Below, one piece after another: positions 16,523 to 30,011 of a DNA stretch of 64,000 nucleotides. The notes beneath the pieces are model-generated. The model was not told where the DNA came from and did not search any database. It was given only the letters and a program-made list of their open reading frames with translations. The stretch is from Staphylococcus sp. NRL 16/872 (GTDB lineage: Bacteria > Bacillota > Bacilli > Staphylococcales > Staphylococcaceae): assembly GCF_022815905.2 (NCBI RefSeq), contig NZ_CP119327.1, positions 1,984,001-2,048,000 of the forward strand. Direction: 5' to 3'. Position 1 is the stretch's first letter. Every line of letters starts with the position of its first letter. Position numbers and translations under genes: made by a program.

Positions 16523-17391
16523 AAATTATTAAAGAATTATATGAAACCTTAAACTTTGGGTTAAGCCTATTACTTAAAGTCTCAGAAATAGCTAAATCAG
16601 TTTATTACTATTGGATTAATTGTTTTAAAAAACCAGATAAAAACAATGAAATTGTGGAAGCAATTAAAGAAATATGTGACGCTTGTGATTACACTTACGG
16701 ATATCGTCGAGTTACTCAAACATTGAAAAATAGAGGAACAACTGTAAATCATAAAAAAGTAAGAAGAATAATGAAAGAACTAGGATTAACATGTAAAAAA
16801 TTCAATCATAAAAATCGCAAATATAGTTCATATAAAGGGACAATTGGCAAAGTATCAAACAATTTATTAAAACGTCGTTTTAATACAGATCGTCCATTTC
16901 AAAAAATTGTAACTGATATCACAGAATTTAAATTATCTGATGGCACTAAATTATATTTATCGCCTTTTATGGATTTATATAATTCTGAAATCTTAAGCTA
17001 TAGTATTTCTACACGTCCTACACTAGATATTGTCATTAACTCTTTAAATGAGATTTTAATTAAACGACCTAGACTTAACTATCGTATGACGATACACTCT
17101 GACCAAGGTTGGCATTACTAGCACAAGTCGTATATTAATATTCTTAAAGAGAATAAAATATTTCAAAGTATGTCTAGGAAGGCAAATTGTCTAGATAATT
17201 CTTTAATTGAGAATTTCTTTGGATTATTAAAACAAGAAATGTTTTATGGAAAAACATTTGACAATTTCCAACAACTAGAACAAGCAATACACGAATATAT
17301 AAATTTTTATAATAATAGTAGGATTAAAACAAAATTAAAAGGCTTGTCTCCTACACAATATAGGAAACAAACCTTTGAAATAGTATACTAA
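16474..17391 (+). pseudogene. IS3-family transposase OrfB, split by an amber stop
   Basis: The frame entered after the -1 shift encodes the rve integrase core. The first acidic residue is in VTDITEF, the second in HSDQGWHY, and the catalytic Glu in NSLIENFFGLLKQE. A TAG at 17119-17121, right after HSDQGWHY where family members have Gln (CAG), separates the second Asp from the Glu. A single C-to-T change explains it. The last 90 codons are otherwise intact, ending with SPTQYRKQ. The transposase should be inactive unless the amber codon is suppressed. Confidence 0.9.
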
Positions 17392-17570
17392 ACCAAAGTA
17401 CAACTTTTGAGGTTCAGTACATTATTAAAGAGTAGTGGTATTTTTTATTAAAATTTAAAAAGCACTCAAAATAGATATTTACTATTTCGAGTACCATTTG
17501 AAAAAAATAAAGAAAATAATTTTCATGACTTTCCCTATCAATTCCCTACTTACGATCTTCATTATTTTTA

Positions 17571-18005
17571 CTATGCCAATTTCATATGCAAAATGGGATA
17601 ATCTCTACCTTGTTCATCTTTTTGAGATTCATCATATTTTATAAAGCCATTTTTCTCATAAAATTTAATAGCGTTGTCGTTATCTTTATTTACATCAACA
17701 AACTGTACTTTATTTTCTTTAATTAGATACTGTACTATATTTGTGCCATAACCTTGATTGATATATTTAGGATCTATAAATAACATTTCTAAGTTTTGTT
17801 CATTAGTTCCAGAAAAACCAATGACTTCGTCATCGTCATACCACAAATATGCCTCTACATATTTAAAATAAGTAGGTATCTCTTTTTTCAATTCTAATCT
17901 ATCACTTTCTTTTAAAAACTCATGCGTTTCTAATACAGATCTTTCCCAAATATCCAATGCTACGGCATAATCTTTTTCTTCTAATTTAGTTTTAGTTACC
18001 TGCAT
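17571..18005 (-). CDS. GNAT-family N-acetyltransferase
   Basis: The 144-residue protein has the GNAT motifs: MLFIDPKYINQGYGTNIV (acetyl-CoA loop QGYGT) around residue 75 and VNKDNDNAIKFYEKNGFI near residue 105. The shape is that of YjaB-like enzymes, substrate unknown. The ribosome-binding site is AAGGAGG. It lies between the IS right end and ssrA. Confidence 0.87.
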   Translation of the reverse strand: MQVTKTKLEEKDYAVALDIWERSVLETHEFLKESDRLELKKEIPTYFKYVEAYLWYDDDEVIGFSGTNEQNLEMLFIDPKYINQGYGTNIVQYLIKENKVQFVDVNKDNDNAIKFYEKNGFIKYDESQKDEQGRDYPILHMKLA

Positions 18006-18149
18006 AATAACCTCCTTAAAATTTAAATTTTAATATATATTGCTGAGAGAACACAAAAAAAGAGCAAGGCCAATGTGTCAGAGAATTACTTCCTTGACAT
18101 GAAATTGACACTTACTCAATTCAAACCTTGATATATAAGGCTTTATGTA

Positions 18150-18508
18150 TGGAGGCGGCGGGATTCGAACCCGCGTCCAGAGGTCCTGATACACATCTTT
18201 CTACGTGTGTAGTCTATTGATAAATTTCGCATAATAGTAAGCAACAGACAACCAGTATTATGCTAGTTTGATTGGTTTTCATCTAAACAGACTTCAAACG
18301 GCAGTGTTTAGCATATCCTACTAGGGTTGAATCGCGTTAACAGCACGTAGGAAATGCTGTTAGGCGATGCAGAGTGCTATTACGCAGCTACTGCGAAATT
18401 ATTGTTTGATTTGTCAGTTATATTTAACCGAATGTGTTGATGACGGAGACAACCCTCCGACACGCTTAATGAGCTCGGGGGACCCCTGTCGAATCCAAGA
18501 ACGCCCCC
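18150..18508 (-). ncRNA. ssrA: Transfer-messenger RNA
   Basis: The tRNA-like ends are clear: 5' GGGGGCG pairs with 3' CGCCTCC, with discriminator A at 18150, and the T arm GGGTTCGAATCCC. CCA is not encoded. The internal reading frame at 18380-18415 encodes the degradation tag DKSNNNFAVAA followed by TAA. The tag is the form I associate with S. epidermidis rather than the GKSNNNFAVAA of S. aureus. It is downstream of smpB and rnr, its partners in ribosome rescue. Confidence 0.96.
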
Positions 18509-18618
18509 TCAATTTTATTAAGAAAAACTATTAAATCATGGTAATTAAACTGATTTCAACTTTAAATAACAACATTTACTATCATATCAAAGGGAGCCCG
18601 ATTAAGCAACAATTGTGC

Positions 18619-19089
18619 TTAATAACGGGCTTTAATTGCACGATCAACATCACGTTTCATCGCTTTGTCTTTTAAAGCTTGGCGTTTATCATGAAGTTTT
18701 TTACCACGTGCTACACCTAATAACACTTTACATTGACCATGCTTTAAATATAGCTTCAATGGAATGATTGAATAACCAATTTCTCTAGTGCGTTCACCTA
18801 GTTTAATAATCTCACGTTTGTGGAGTAATAATTTTCTAGAACGCAAAGGATCATGATTGAAACGGTTTCCCTCTTCATATGGCGCAATATGCATGTTATT
18901 CACAAACATTTCGCCACGTTTAACTTGGGCGTAGCTATCTTTTAAGTTTGCGCTACCACGACGGATAGATTTGATTTCGGTCCCTTTTAATTCGATACCC
19001 GCTTCAATCGTATCTTCAATATTGTAATCATGTCTTGCTTTACGGTTCTCAGCCAATGTACCTGGTGATTTCTTTTTTTTCTTAGCCAT
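18619..19089 (-). CDS. smpB: SsrA-binding protein SmpB
   Basis: SmpB binds tmRNA and delivers it to stalled ribosomes. The 156-residue protein has the conserved [21 protein letters not shown] start, the GSANLKDSY motif, and the C-terminal basic tail [17 protein letters not shown] that mimics an mRNA. The ATG at 19089 follows GAGGTGAC; the GTG 12 nt earlier overlaps that site. It sits 23 bp after rnr and 110 bp before ssrA, so the trans-translation machinery is clustered. Confidence 0.96.
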   Translation of the reverse strand: MAKKKKKSPGTLAENRKARHDYNIEDTIEAGIELKGTEIKSIRRGSANLKDSYAQVKRGEMFVNNMHIAPYEEGNRFNHDPLRSRKLLLHKREIIKLGERTREIGYSIIPLKLYLKHGQCKVLLGVARGKKLHDKRQALKDKAMKRDVDRAIKARY

Positions 19090-19112
19090 AACTTTTGTCA
19101 CCTCTTTGCTGA

Positions 19113-21491
19113 TTATTTTTTCTTACGGCGTGATTTCTTCTTCACACTTTTATCTTTATAAAACGGTTTGTGATTGGTCTTGCCTTGTTTATCACGGTTA
19201 CGTTGGTTTTTACCTTTACGTTGTTTACGTTTTTTCTTTTTACCTTTATTACTATCATCTTTAGATTTATCTAAAGATTTGCCACGTGTTTTAGCTTGAA
19301 TAGTTTTACCTCTTGCTGGACGTTGGCTTCTATCATTTTTAGGTAAAGGCATACCGACAATTTGGAAGTCAATCATTCGTTCATCGACATCAACATGCGT
19401 TACTTTAACCTTAACTTCATCACCAATACGGAATACTTTAGCTTGGCGTTCACCAATTAAAGCCATTTGGCGTTCATCAAAGTTATAATAATCATCTGTC
19501 ATATTAGAAATATGAACCATACCTTCAATCGTGTTAGGTAATTCAATAAACATACCGAAGTTTGCTACTGAACTTACGATACCTTCAAATTCATCGCCGA
19601 TATGTTGAATCATATATTCAGCTTTTTTCAATTCATCTGTATCACGCTCTGCTTCGATAGCACGACGTTCACGTTGTGACGTATGCTCTGCTAATTCAGG
19701 CAATTTATCTTCCCATTTGTGCAACTCTTTATTATTCATTGATTTATCGATGAGATATTTTCGAATTAAGCGATGCACAGTTAAGTCAGGATAACGTCGA
19801 ATTGGAGACGTAAAGTGCGTATAATATTCTGCTGATAAACCAAAGTGACCTAAGTTAGTATCATCATAATGTGCTTGTTGCATTGAACGTAGCATCATTG
19901 TAGAGATAACCATTTGTTCTGAACGGCCTTCAACCTCTTCTTGAATAGATTGTAATGTTGAAGGATGGATATCTTCTCCAGTACCTTTAACCATAATGCC
20001 AAAGTTTGTAATGAAGTCGAAGAATTGGCGTAAACGATCTGATTTCGGTTGTTCGTGCACACGATAAATGAAAGGTACCTCTAATCTATTAAAATGCTCT
20101 GCCACTGTTTCATTGGCAGCTAACATGAATGACTCGATTAGACGTTCACCTTCACCACGTTCCCGTAATACAACATCAGTTGGCAAGCCTTCATTATTGA
20201 CTATTACTTTCGCTTCACTAATATCGAAGTCTATTTCACCACGACGTTTACGCATTTGAATTAAACGATTTGATAACTCCTGAGCCAAATCAAGCATAGG
20301 CGTAATTTCTTGATATTGCTTACGAATCTCTGGATTTTTATCAGTAATGATTTGATTAACCGCATCGTATGTCATTCTATAATTAGAATGAATTACACTG
20401 TCGAAGATTTCATGATTTACTACTTCACCACGTTCATTAATTTCCATTCGACAACTTAATGTTAAACGGTCTACTTCTGGATTTAATGAACAAATACCAT
20501 TACTTAAACGATGTGGAATCATTGGAATAACACGGTCTACTAAATAAACACTTGTCGCTCTATCATATGCTTCTTTGTCTAAAGCTGAATCTTCTTTAAC
20601 ATAATAACTTACATCAGCGATACTTACTGTTAACTCAGTGTGACCGTTCGATAATTTTTTCACACTGATAGCGTCATCCAAGTCTTTCGCATCTGCGCCA
20701 TCAATCGTAATCGTTAATTCGTCGCGTAGATCAGTACGTCCTTTAATTTCCTCAGGCTTGATTTCTTCGGGTACGCCTTCCGCTTCTTTCAAGACATTAT
20801 CAGGAAATTCAATTTCAATGCCATGTTGGTAAATAATAGATAATATATCTACGCCTGGATCATTTTTATGACCTAATATTGCAGACACGTGGCCTTCTGG
20901 ATTATCCGTACCATCTGCATACTTAGTAATTTGGACAAGGACCTTATGACCATCTACAGCACCTAAACTCTGCCCTTTAGGAATGAAAATATCTTGCATT
21001 ATACGCTTGTCATCTGGAATAACAAAGCCAAAGTGTTTAGCCTCACTATAAGTTCCTACTACTTGTGTCACTGAGTGTTTCTCAATGGATTTAACTTCCC
21101 CTTCAATTTTACCTTTGTGTTCACCTTTAGATCTTTGAATTTCAACTATAACTGTATCACCATCTAAAGCACGGTTGATTTTTGTAGGGGGAATAAAAAT
21201 ATCTTCCATATCTTCATCCTCTGGACGCAAGAAAGCGAAGCCTTTTTTATTTTGGCTTAATGTCCCTTTAATTAATTTGGAACTTGTTGCTTTTTTAGAT
21301 TGCTTACGTTGATATCTATCAGTTTTAGTTCTCTCTACTAAACCTGCCTGTTCGAGTTCTACTAGCACCTTTATTAAATCTCTAAATGAGTCGGCACTAT
21401 TAAGACCTAAAGCATCTTGAAAATCAGACACCGACATCGGTTCATAATCTGGCTGTTTTACAATTTCTTCAATGGATTGCTTTAAATTCAT
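19113..21491 (-). CDS. rnr: Ribonuclease R
   Basis: RNase R is a 3'-5' exoribonuclease that degrades structured RNA and, with tmRNA-SmpB, non-stop mRNAs. Domains in order: N-terminal winged helix (about 1-65), two cold-shock domains (80-230), RNB catalytic core (about 260-590, with DLDDAISV near residue 275 holding the metal-binding aspartates), S1 domain (640-720), and a Lys/Arg-rich tail. ATG 21491 is chosen because it is 6 nt after AGGAGGGG; the adjacent ATG at 21494 is possible. The 792-aa length is normal. Confidence 0.95.
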   Translation of the reverse strand: MNLKQSIEEIVKQPDYEPMSVSDFQDALGLNSADSFRDLIKVLVELEQAGLVERTKTDRYQRKQSKKATSSKLIKGTLSQNKKGFAFLRPEDEDMEDIFIPPTKINRALDGDTVIVEIQRSKGEHKGKIEGEVKSIEKHSVTQVVGTYSEAKHFGFVIPDDKRIMQDIFIPKGQSLGAVDGHKVLVQITKYADGTDNPEGHVSAILGHKNDPGVDILSIIYQHGIEIEFPDNVLKEAEGVPEEIKPEEIKGRTDLRDELTITIDGADAKDLDDAISVKKLSNGHTELTVSIADVSYYVKEDSALDKEAYDRATSVYLVDRVIPMIPHRLSNGICSLNPEVDRLTLSCRMEINERGEVVNHEIFDSVIHSNYRMTYDAVNQIITDKNPEIRKQYQEITPMLDLAQELSNRLIQMRKRRGEIDFDISEAKVIVNNEGLPTDVVLRERGEGERLIESFMLAANETVAEHFNRLEVPFIYRVHEQPKSDRLRQFFDFITNFGIMVKGTGEDIHPSTLQSIQEEVEGRSEQMVISTMMLRSMQQAHYDDTNLGHFGLSAEYYTHFTSPIRRYPDLTVHRLIRKYLIDKSMNNKELHKWEDKLPELAEHTSQRERRAIEAERDTDELKKAEYMIQHIGDEFEGIVSSVANFGMFIELPNTIEGMVHISNMTDDYYNFDERQMALIGERQAKVFRIGDEVKVKVTHVDVDERMIDFQIVGMPLPKNDRSQRPARGKTIQAKTRGKSLDKSKDDSNKGKKKKRKQRKGKNQRNRDKQGKTNHKPFYKDKSVKKKSRRKKK

Positions 21492-21533
21492 CATGCCCCT
21501 CCTTTCTTCTTTCATTTCTTATTATTTATTTTA

Positions 21534-22274
21534 TTATTCAGACCAATCTAACGATTCTAAGAAATCATAGACGTCTTCGAATACTTGTTCTTTTTCTTTA
21601 TCAATTGTAATGACATGACCTGAATTTGCATACCATTTAATGTGTTTCTCATCTGAATCAACATTATTATATATATAATTAGCTGATTGAGGATCAATCA
21701 TTTGGTCTTTTTCAGCTTGAACGACTAAGATAGGATCTAACACTTCATCGATTTCATTTCTAACATTACCTAGTGTTTCACTTAATTCTTTTAAGGTTTC
21801 AGTAGGATGGAAATCTGCCATTTCTTTATCAATCGTCGCTTGATCCTTACCTTCATATTTCTTGAAATTACGTGCATACTCTAAGAAGCCTTCATAAATA
21901 GAGCCTTCTGTTTTCACTTCAGCGGGCGCACACATTGTTATAATACCTTTAACAGGTCGGTTTAAGCTTAATTTTAATGCAAATACACCACCTAATGATA
22001 ACCCTGCCACTGCAATTTCTTCATATCCTTGATTAACTAAGTAGTCATAACCATCAAGTACATCTTTAAACCATACATGAGGACTAGATTTTAAAATTTC
22101 TTCTGGCGGTGCAGCATGTCCTTCATATTGTGGGGCGTATGATGTATACCCTTTTTTCTGTAAGAAACGTCCTAATTGTCTTACGTCTGATGAGTTACCT
22201 GTAAACCCATGTAATAGTAAGACAGCACGTTTACCTTCTTCAAAAAAGAAAGGTTGTGGTAATTTAATTTGCAT
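21534..22274 (-). CDS. est: Carboxylesterase (alpha/beta hydrolase)
   Basis: The 246-residue enzyme has an alpha/beta-hydrolase fold with oxyanion motif LLHGFTGNSSD near residue 20, nucleophile elbow GLSLGG near residue 92 and the catalytic His in NSGHVITIDKE near 223. The Asp is likely in DPQSANY near 194. It closely resembles staphylococcal and geobacilli Est carboxylesterases, which hydrolyse short-chain esters. The ATG at 22274 follows GAGAGGGA. It lies upstream of rnr. Confidence 0.9.
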   Translation of the reverse strand: MQIKLPQPFFFEEGKRAVLLLHGFTGNSSDVRQLGRFLQKKGYTSYAPQYEGHAAPPEEILKSSPHVWFKDVLDGYDYLVNQGYEEIAVAGLSLGGVFALKLSLNRPVKGIITMCAPAEVKTEGSIYEGFLEYARNFKKYEGKDQATIDKEMADFHPTETLKELSETLGNVRNEIDEVLDPILVVQAEKDQMIDPQSANYIYNNVDSDEKHIKWYANSGHVITIDKEKEQVFEDVYDFLESLDWSE

Positions 22275-22469
22275 TGAATAATCCCTCTCCATCTTATTAT
22301 CTATGTTATTTTATTAAATATTCCCTGTAGTTATGTCTTCTTATTTTAAAGACAATTATATTTATAAACAGTATATAATATTCCCGTATTCCACTGAAAT
22401 TATACATGTTGTACGGTTTTTTAACCATTACTTTGTTTATACGACGTTATCATGACTTAATTATAAATA

Positions 22470-22495
22470 AAAAAGCCCGACATTTATATCGTCGG
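22470..22495 (-). terminator. Terminator of secG
   Basis: On the minus strand the CCGAC/GTCGG stem around an AT-rich loop is followed by GCTTTTTTAT. It starts just past the secG stop. Confidence 0.8.
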
Positions 22496-22498
22496 ACC

Positions 22499-22789
<291 letters not shown>

Positions 22790-22799
22790 TTATCAATGT

Positions 22800-23270
22800 C
22801 TAACGATCGAACGTACTCTTACGCATGATTGAAATCACTAACATGTATAGTGCTAAAATACTTGAACCTATAATGACAATTAATATAGGCGCAATAAATA
22901 AAGCCGATTTCGCAGCAATAATCGCATTGATGACCATTGCTAAGTTTACGAGCGTAAATAATACGTTAGATACAAATACCGCAAACATAAACCACCATAA
23001 ATATTTATGACGATTCCATAAAGCAATTACGCCCGCTAAATAAGCTAAAATATACATAATTCCTGTATATCTAAAGCTGTTTAAGATATTTGCGATAGTG
23101 CTGTCATTGGTCTTTTGCCCTGCTTGTGTTAACAACTCCTTAGCCGTTTGTGTATCTAAGGCAATAAAGTTATGAATGATTAATAATATACTAAATATTA
23201 AAGAACTATAGGCGATTAATTTACCCGCATTACGTTCTCGTTTACTAGACTGTGGGGATTGATTCTCCAT
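22800..23270 (-). CDS. Hypothetical four-helix membrane protein
   Basis: The 156-residue protein has a short Ser/Arg-rich cytoplasmic N-terminus and four predicted membrane helices (about 18-38, 70-85, 92-115 and 122-148). I do not recognise a functional family. GAAGGAG lies before the ATG. It is 67 bp upstream of secG on the same strand and conserved position suggests a housekeeping role, but nothing shows which. Confidence 0.72.
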   Translation of the reverse strand: MENQSPQSSKRERNAGKLIAYSSLIFSILLIIHNFIALDTQTAKELLTQAGQKTNDSTIANILNSFRYTGIMYILAYLAGVIALWNRHKYLWWFMFAVFVSNVLFTLVNLAMVINAIIAAKSALFIAPILIVIIGSSILALYMLVISIMRKSTFDR

Positions 23271-23470
23271 GTTTCATTCTCCTTCTTTTCAATACATGCC
23301 TATTATATCAGTTTGCTTAGGTAAGTTAAATATTGGGATGTAGTGGAGGTAGTTTGTTCACATGGATGTCTTATTCAATATGAGGTGTCGGTATCTTCAT
23401 CGTGTGGTGTTTACTCTTTCTGAAAATCAGGGGATGTGGGATATAAGGTCTCCATTTCCCAAAATAAAAC

Positions 23471-23506
23471 CAAAAAGCCTGCCACAGTCTCAACTCTGTG
23501 ACAGGC
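23471..23506 (-). terminator. Terminator of the glycolytic operon
   Basis: On the minus strand the stem GCCTGTCACAG/CTGTGGCAGGC is followed by TTTTTGG and then T-rich sequence, 57 bp past the eno stop. Confidence 0.9.
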
Positions 23507-23563
23507 GATATTAATTTGCGTGAACTCTATTCTTTTGAAAACTGAAGTTTAATCAACGTTATC

Positions 23564-24883
<1,320 letters not shown>

Positions 24884-25024
24884 TTAATTTAGATTCTATA
24901 ATTATTATAGCTTTATTTTGAAATTTAATAAAATATTTGTACTATTTTAAAAACAGCTCAATATAGAAGACTTGAACTACCTCTACCTATATTGAAAATT
25001 TCTCATTCACTGTTGTTAGTGAGA

Positions 25025-26542
25025 TTAGTGTTTTATTAATGACTCTCCAGTCATGTCTGATGGTTGCTCAACATTTAATAAGTCAAGTAATGTTGGTGCT
25101 AAATCGCCTAGACGTCCAGTTTCACGTAATGTAACGCCTTCTTTCGTAACAATAACTGGTACTGGATTAGTAGTATGTGTAGTCATTGGTTGATCATCAT
25201 CAGTTAACACTTGGTCAGAGTTACCATGGTCAGCTGTGATAATTGCATAGCCATCCATGTCTAAGATTTTGTCAACGACTTCACCTAAACATTCGTCTAC
25301 CGCTTCAATTGCTTTAATTGTTGGTTCTAACATACCACTATGACCAACCATGTCAGGGTTAGCAAAGTTTAAGATAATTAAATCTAAATCGCCTTTATCT
25401 AACTCTTCAAGTAATGCATCTTTAACTTCATATGCACTCATTTCTGGTTTTAAGTCATACGTTGCTACTTTTGGTGAATCTATTAAACGACGACGTTCAC
25501 CTTCGAATTCTTCATTACGTCCGCCACTCATGAAATAAGTAACATGAGGATATTTTTCAGTTTCTGCGATACGTAATTGTGTTAAGTTATTATTTTGAGC
25601 AACTTCACCTATTGTGTTAGTTAAGTCCACTTTTTCAAAGACAACTTCAGCATCCACATTATCATTGTATTTAGTGAATGTAGCATAGAATAAGTCTTTC
25701 ACTTGTTCTACTTTAAAGCCATCAAATGCTTTATTAGTAAATACTTCTGATAATTGTGCTGCTCTATCAGGACGAAAGTTAAAGAAGATAACTGCATCTC
25801 CATCATTAACGCCATTATTTTGACCTTCAACGATAAATGGTTCCACAAATTCATCTGTTAAATCATTAGTGTAGTTTGCTTCCACACCTTCTTTAGCTGA
25901 AGCATAAGATGGTCCTTCGAAATTACGAATAGCATTGTATGCTTTTTCTTCACGGTCCCAACGTTTGTCGCGGTCCATTGCATAATAACGACCTGAGATT
26001 GAAGCGAATTGACCTAAGCCTAATTCTTTAAATTTTGCTTCAGTTTCTTCGATATATTTAAGCGCTGATTTTTGATCAACGTCACGACCATCTAAGAATG
26101 CATGTACATAAACTTTATCTAACCCTTTTTGTTTAGCTAGTTCTAATAATGCAAATAGATGTTTGTAGTGACTGTGCACACCACCGTCTGATAATAAACC
26201 AAATACGTGTAATGCAGAATCATTGTCTTTAACATGTTGTGCAGCTTTGCTTAGTACTTCATTTTCATAAAACTCGCCATCTTCAATTGATTTGTTAATA
26301 CGAGTTAAACTTTGGTAAACAATACGTCCTGCACCAATGTTCATGTGACCAACTTCAGAGTTACCCATTTGGCCTTCAGGTAGACCTACGTCTAAACCAC
26401 TTGCTTCAATTTGAGTTGTTGGGTATTTGCTGTAATAGCGATCAAAGTTAGGTTTATGCGCTTGTTTTACAGCGTTACCATGTTCGCTTTCTCGGTTAGC
26501 AAAACCATCTAAAATGATTAATGCTGTTGGTTGTTTAGCCAT
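25025..26542 (-). CDS. gpmI: 2,3-bisphosphoglycerate-independent phosphoglycerate mutase
   Basis: GpmI converts 3-phosphoglycerate to 2-phosphoglycerate using two Mn ions. The catalytic serine is S62 in [17 protein letters not shown]; metal ligands are visible in IILDGF (D12), ADHGNSD and THTTNPVP near the C-terminus. ATG 26542 begins MAKQPTALI and is separated from the tpiA stop codon by one base, so the genes are translationally coupled. The 505-aa length is normal. Confidence 0.97.
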   Translation of the reverse strand: MAKQPTALIILDGFANRESEHGNAVKQAHKPNFDRYYSKYPTTQIEASGLDVGLPEGQMGNSEVGHMNIGAGRIVYQSLTRINKSIEDGEFYENEVLSKAAQHVKDNDSALHVFGLLSDGGVHSHYKHLFALLELAKQKGLDKVYVHAFLDGRDVDQKSALKYIEETEAKFKELGLGQFASISGRYYAMDRDKRWDREEKAYNAIRNFEGPSYASAKEGVEANYTNDLTDEFVEPFIVEGQNNGVNDGDAVIFFNFRPDRAAQLSEVFTNKAFDGFKVEQVKDLFYATFTKYNDNVDAEVVFEKVDLTNTIGEVAQNNNLTQLRIAETEKYPHVTYFMSGGRNEEFEGERRRLIDSPKVATYDLKPEMSAYEVKDALLEELDKGDLDLIILNFANPDMVGHSGMLEPTIKAIEAVDECLGEVVDKILDMDGYAIITADHGNSDQVLTDDDQPMTTHTTNPVPVIVTKEGVTLRETGRLGDLAPTLLDLLNVEQPSDMTGESLIKH

Positions 26543-26543
26543 A

Positions 26544-27308
<765 letters not shown>

Positions 27309-27352
27309 TTACACTCCTATATATAAAATGTATTTTTTGAATATTTAATAAA

Positions 27353-27545
27353 GCTAAACATCTTAGCTTCCAGACTGTAGACAAACCCTTTCATTCTTTG
27401 TTACCTCATGTATAATGATGCTCATTTACTCGTAGTAAACACCTATCACTACGCATTTCGTTCCCTCGATTGACAAGGGTTTCCTGACAGCCTTTATACT
27501 TCAAATTAGTTTAGCGACAATACTAAAACTAAACATTTTAGCTTT
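27353..27545. repeat. MITE-like inverted-repeat element with flanking hairpins, between pgk and tpiA
   Basis: A core at 27371-27493 begins CAGACTGTAGACAAACCCTT and ends AAGGGTTTCCTGACAGCCT, giving imperfect terminal inverted repeats of about 25 bp. It is flanked by two near-identical 16-bp copies, CTAAACATCTTAGCTT and CTAAACATTTTAGCTT, each part of a small palindrome. The core contains no open reading frame. A diverged relative lies at 4278-4351. Read on the mRNA strand, this would fold strongly between two glycolytic cistrons. Confidence 0.65.
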
Positions 27546-27599
27546 AATACTTTTCCCTTGAAAATGAATACAAAAACGTTAGTCATTTTCAAAAGTTAA

Positions 27600-28790
27600 T
27601 TATTTATTATTAATCGCTTTAATACCAGGTAATTCTTTACCTTCAAGGTATTCTAATGACGCACCGCCACCTGTAGAGATGTGAGTGAAGTCATCTTCAA
27701 AGCCTAATGAGATTGCAGCAGCTGCTGAATCCCCACCACCAATAATAGTAGTAGCATCTTTTAAGTTAGCGATAGCTTTACATACGCCGATTGTACCTTG
27801 AGCAAAGTTACTGAATTCGAATACACCCATTGGTCCATTCCATACTACTGTATGTGCACCTTCTAATTCTTTAGCGAATAATTCAACTGTTTTAGGTCCA
27901 ACATCTAGTGCTTCTTGATCGGCAGGAATGTCATCAGTTGATACTTCAGTAATTTCAGCATCGTTAGAAAATTCTTTAGCTACTTTTGCGTCTACAGGTA
28001 ATACGATTTGCTCGCCGTTATTTTCTAATAACTCTTTAGCAAAATCTATTTTATCTTCTTCTAATAAAGATAAACCGATTTCTTTACCTTGTGCTTTTAA
28101 GAAAGTATACGCCATACCACCACCGATAAGAATTTTATCAGCGATATTTACTAAGTTTTTAATTACGCCAATTTTATCAGAGACTTTAGCACCACCTAAA
28201 ATAGCAATTACTGGTTTATGCGGATCATTAACTACGCCACCAATAAATTTAATTTCTTTTTCCATTAAGTATCCAGCAGCAGTTTCTAAATGCGTAGAAA
28301 TGCCTACATTTGATGCGTGTTCACGATGAGCTGTACCGAATGCATCATTTACAAATACATCGCCTAGTGAAGCCCAGTATTTACCTAGTTCAGGGTCATT
28401 TTTAGATTCTTTTTTACCATCTAAATCTTCAAAACGAGTATTTTCAACTAATAATACATCGCCTTCATTTAAGTTTTTGATAGCAGATTCTAATTTTTCA
28501 CCACGAGTTTCAGGTACGAAAGTAACCTCTTTACCTAATTTTTCAGATAATGCATCAGCAACAGGTTTTAAAGTTAAACCTTCTTTGTCACTTTCTTGTT
28601 TTACTTTTCCTAAGTGAGAAAATAATACTAATTTACCACCTTGTTCGATGATGTACTTAATTGTTGGTAAAGCTTGAACAATACGGTTATCGTTAGTGAT
28701 GTTACCCTCTTTTAAAGGTACATTGAAATCAGCACGTTCAAGAACAACTTTTCCTTTTAAATCTAAATCAGAAACAATTTTTTTTGCCAT
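27600..28790 (-). CDS. pgk: Phosphoglycerate kinase
   Basis: Pgk transfers the acyl phosphate of 1,3-bisphosphoglycerate to ADP. The 396-residue, two-lobed enzyme has RADFNVP near residue 20, [21 protein letters not shown] in the middle and the nucleotide-binding GGGDSAAA near residue 370. The ribosome-binding site AGAGGAGGAAA is strong. It follows gap with a 167-bp gap that carries a hairpin. Confidence 0.98.
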   Translation of the reverse strand: MAKKIVSDLDLKGKVVLERADFNVPLKEGNITNDNRIVQALPTIKYIIEQGGKLVLFSHLGKVKQESDKEGLTLKPVADALSEKLGKEVTFVPETRGEKLESAIKNLNEGDVLLVENTRFEDLDGKKESKNDPELGKYWASLGDVFVNDAFGTAHREHASNVGISTHLETAAGYLMEKEIKFIGGVVNDPHKPVIAILGGAKVSDKIGVIKNLVNIADKILIGGGMAYTFLKAQGKEIGLSLLEEDKIDFAKELLENNGEQIVLPVDAKVAKEFSNDAEITEVSTDDIPADQEALDVGPKTVELFAKELEGAHTVVWNGPMGVFEFSNFAQGTIGVCKAIANLKDATTIIGGGDSAAAAISLGFEDDFTHISTGGGASLEYLEGKELPGIKAINNK

Positions 28791-28830
28791 TATAATTTCC
28801 TCCTCTAATAGGAATTATTGATATAAAAAT

Positions 28831-28859
28831 AAGCGGAGAAGCGTTAGTGCTCCCCGCTT
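28831..28859 (-). terminator. Hairpin between gap and pgk, possible partial terminator
   Basis: The stem AAGCGG-GGAGC/GCTTCTCCGCTT is followed on the minus strand by ATTTTTATAT, a weak T-tract. It could reduce read-through or stabilise the 3' end of gap mRNA, which is usually made in excess over downstream genes. Confidence 0.6.
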
Positions 28860-28957
28860 ACTCATAAGCTAACTTATTTCTATAATTTGTACAAGTGTAT
28901 TGAATAAAAAGACAGTTGTACTGAGCACAAGTTTCATTTAACTAGGCTTCTAAATGA

Positions 28958-29989
<1,032 letters not shown>

Positions 29990-30011
29990 TTAAAAAGTTA
30001 TTAACTTTTTA

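Larger units (their letters stand above)
15928..17421 (+). mobile_element. IS3-family (IS150-like) insertion sequence, transposase inactivated
   Basis: The element is about 1.49 kb. Left end TGATGTGCACCCCAAAAGTT and the reverse complement of the right end TGTACTGAACCTCAAAAGTT form imperfect terminal inverted repeats sharing CAAAAGTT. Inside are orfA and orfB in a -1 relation with an A AAA AAG slippery heptamer. OrfB is broken by an amber codon. I see no convincing target duplication at the edges, which fits an old copy. Confidence 0.88.

Noticed and set aside
18130..18200. Genomic-island attachment site at the 3' end of ssrA
   Set aside because: The end of ssrA is a known insertion point in bacteria, but I could not find a second copy of its last bases or an integrase in the window.
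27928..28329. 133-codon plus-strand frame inside pgk
   Set aside because: Antisense to a well conserved enzyme, no ribosome-binding site, no family.
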